Of a DNA stretch of 64,000 bases, positions 62,663-64,000 are shown in pieces (position 1 is the stretch's first letter; each line of letters opens with the position of its first letter). The notes under the pieces were generated by a model. The model was not told where the DNA came from, ran no database searches, and was given only the letters and a program-made list of their open reading frames with translations. This stretch comes from an uncultured Granulosicoccaceae bacterium. GTDB lineage: Bacteria > Pseudomonadota > Gammaproteobacteria > Granulosicoccales > Granulosicoccaceae. The translations under genes and the position numbers were made by a program. The stretch lies in NCBI GenBank assembly GCA_937930305.1, contig CALGLE010000021.1, positions 1-64,000 of the forward strand, read 5' to 3'.

Positions 62663-64000
62663 CTAAACGTTGCGCATGAACCCTAAATTGCGCACATCGA
62701 AGTTGCTCAGAGTCGGTAAGGTTTGATTGAGTTCAGACTCATTCAGGCCCATCCAATTCAGTAATGTGCCCGCGTATTGAGTGGCGCTGAGCGTAGGCAG
62801 GATGCGACCGTTACTGACTGAATCTGGGCCGTCGACAGACAGTCTGGGCAATGTGCCGTAAATGTCGCCGCCGTTCACCGCATCCCCCATCACCATAAGA
62901 TGGTTGCCCCAACCGTGATCGGTGCCATCGCCGTTGCTGCTCAGTGAGCGACCGAAATCCGATGCGGCGAATGTGGTGACGTTACCCGCTTGGCCTAAAT
63001 CTTCTAATGCGGATTGGAAGAATTGCATGGCGTTAGCTAATTCGGCAAACAATTCAGGCTGCTCTTTGTTCTGATTGTCGTGCACATCAAAGCCACTCAT
63101 GTTCACAAAGAAAATTTGTCGTCGCATGCCCAGTTGCTCACGTGCGGCGATAAGTTTCGCCACCATGCCTAGGCGTTGGGACAAGCTATTGCCTTCATCT
63201 GGGGCAATGCTGATGCCTTCATTTTGCGCAAGTACAGCGCCAAGTTCAGTGGTTACGTGCATCGCTCGCTGCTGAATCGCTGCGTATTCTTTAACAAATT
63301 CATGCTGTTGGGGCAGATCCTGCACTTGTCGAAAGGCATCGACACGTGCTTGTTGCCAGGGTTCTCCATTGGACATGCCTGAGTATTCCAGCACGCCGGT
63401 TTCTTTCATACTGTAAGGGCGCGATGTAAAACCGGTTTGCCAATGGTTACTGCCATCAAGCGTAATGGAAGTTAAATGTTCTCTTTCTTGCATTTGTGCA
63501 AGAAAGCCTGCTGCTCTTGCACCCCAACCCTCGGTGCCACGACCACGACCTTGCAGTTGTTGCCATTGCATTTCTTGGTCGGCGTGTGAGAAAAGCTGTG
63601 CAGGCAAGTCCACCGCTTTGTTTTTATATTGCTCCACACTGGTGGGCTGAATTAAGTTGCCCACGTTACTGACCATGGCCAGTTTCTGTTCTTCGAACAA
63701 ACGCTGCAAAGGAGCGGCAGCTGGGTGCAGTCCCACGTTGGAAACATTGTTGCTGCGCGCGTTTATCCCAAGTAGGTCGGCTTTAGGAACAGCCAATCCA
63801 CCACGGGAGCGTTCGTATTCGTTGTATTCGGGGCCGCCGGTGGGCACCATGAGACTGAACCCGTCGCTGCCACCCTGTAAAAACAAGCAAACTAACGCTC
63901 GATAGTCATTGCCTGCGCTGGGGTCATTAGCGGCGTTGGCAAGTGTCCAGATAGGATTGCTACCTAGAGTAAGGCCTGCGCCGGTTATTGTTTTCGCTCC
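62663..64000 (-). CDS. DUF1501-domain protein, N-terminus beyond window
   Basis: The reading frame runs unbroken to the right edge, so at least 445 residues are coded (stop at 62663); the start is outside. The first seen part is typical: VCLFLQGGSDGFSLMVPTGGPEYNEYERSRGG and ASDFGRSLSSNGDGTDHGWGNHLMVMG. DUF1501 is a sulfatase-like fold, usually exported by Tat and encoded next to a DUF1800 gene, which may lie beyond the edge. No reaction is established. Confidence 0.9.
   Translation of the reverse strand, partial: GAKTITGAGLTLGSNPIWTLANAANDPSAGNDYRALVCLFLQGGSDGFSLMVPTGGPEYNEYERSRGGLAVPKADLLGINARSNNVSNVGLHPAAAPLQRLFEEQKLAMVSNVGNLIQPTSVEQYKNKAVDLPAQLFSHADQEMQWQQLQGRGRGTEGWGARAAGFLAQMQEREHLTSITLDGSNHWQTGFTSRPYSMKETGVLEYSGMSNGEPWQQARVDAFRQVQDLPQQHEFVKEYAAIQQRAMHVTTELGAVLAQNEGISIAPDEGNSLSQRLGMVAKLIAAREQLGMRRQIFFVNMSGFDVHDNQNKEQPELFAELANAMQFFQSALEDLGQAGNVTTFAASDFGRSLSSNGDGTDHGWGNHLMVMGDAVNGGDIYGTLPRLSVDGPDSVSNGRILPTLSATQYAGTLLNWMGLNESELNQTLPTLSNFDVRNLGFMRNV

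Overview
The window is 64 kb of a Gammaproteobacterium-like chromosome, probably from a free-living and possibly marine organism. The evidence is ubiquinone synthesis (UbiA, a UbiB-like kinase), glutathione reductase, type IV minor pilins, NtrC-type nitrogen control, MipA/OmpV and OmpA envelope proteins, an EAL phosphodiesterase and a TRAP transporter. I see no rRNA, tRNA, CRISPR array or complete prophage. The genus is not decided by what I can read.

Region 1 (1-3 kb) is mobile-DNA debris: the 3' end of an IS66-like transposase, a tyrosine recombinase broken by two in-frame stops, an intact ParD/ParE toxin-antitoxin pair with a palindrome in its promoter, and two damaged small genes. Region 2 (3-17 kb) is mostly housekeeping: TetR plus ABC1 kinase, a secreted beta-lactamase-fold hydrolase, a YugP-type metallopeptidase, a formyltransferase-like protein, two tandem OmpA proteins, ComF, two large membrane-associated GTPases on either side of a peroxiredoxin, UbiA, and glutathione reductase. 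Region 3 (17-20 kb) is a compact minor-pilin operon (fimT-pilV-pilW-pilX-pilE) with no pilY1.

Region 4 (20-33 kb) holds a lipoprotein phosphatase, a PatB/MalY lyase, a tight three-gene operon (nucleoside phosphorylase, spore-photolyase-like radical SAM, Nudix hydrolase), a YbjQ-YbjQ-M48 operon, NudC, MipA, and the MoxR-DUF58-transglutaminase operon. Region 5 (33-44 kb) has a secreted copper-radical oxidase of the galactose oxidase family with all five active-site residues, a 973-residue DUF349 protein, an EAL protein, an M48 peptidase with a TerB-like tail, and amtB-glnK behind two NtrC-like sites. Region 6 (44-56 kb) holds a LysR regulator, an ABC exporter, an exostosin-like glycosyltransferase, an HNH nuclease behind a ten-codon leader ORF, a HEXXH lipoprotein, a GT2 glycosyltransferase, an aspartoacylase-fold protein lacking its zinc ligands, a SLC13/RCK permease, an OmpA lipoprotein and CsaA. 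Region 7 (56-64 kb) is a TRAP transporter operon with a clear operator, followed by TerC, a short-chain dehydrogenase and a zinc alcohol dehydrogenase, then a DUF1501 protein cut by the window edge.

I found no defence island or obviously new multi-gene machine. The best leads are the phosphorylase/radical-SAM/Nudix operon, the paired dynamin-like GTPases, the copper-radical oxidase with a C-terminal sorting-like tail, the zinc-less aspartoacylase beside the anion permease, and several strong palindromic control sites.
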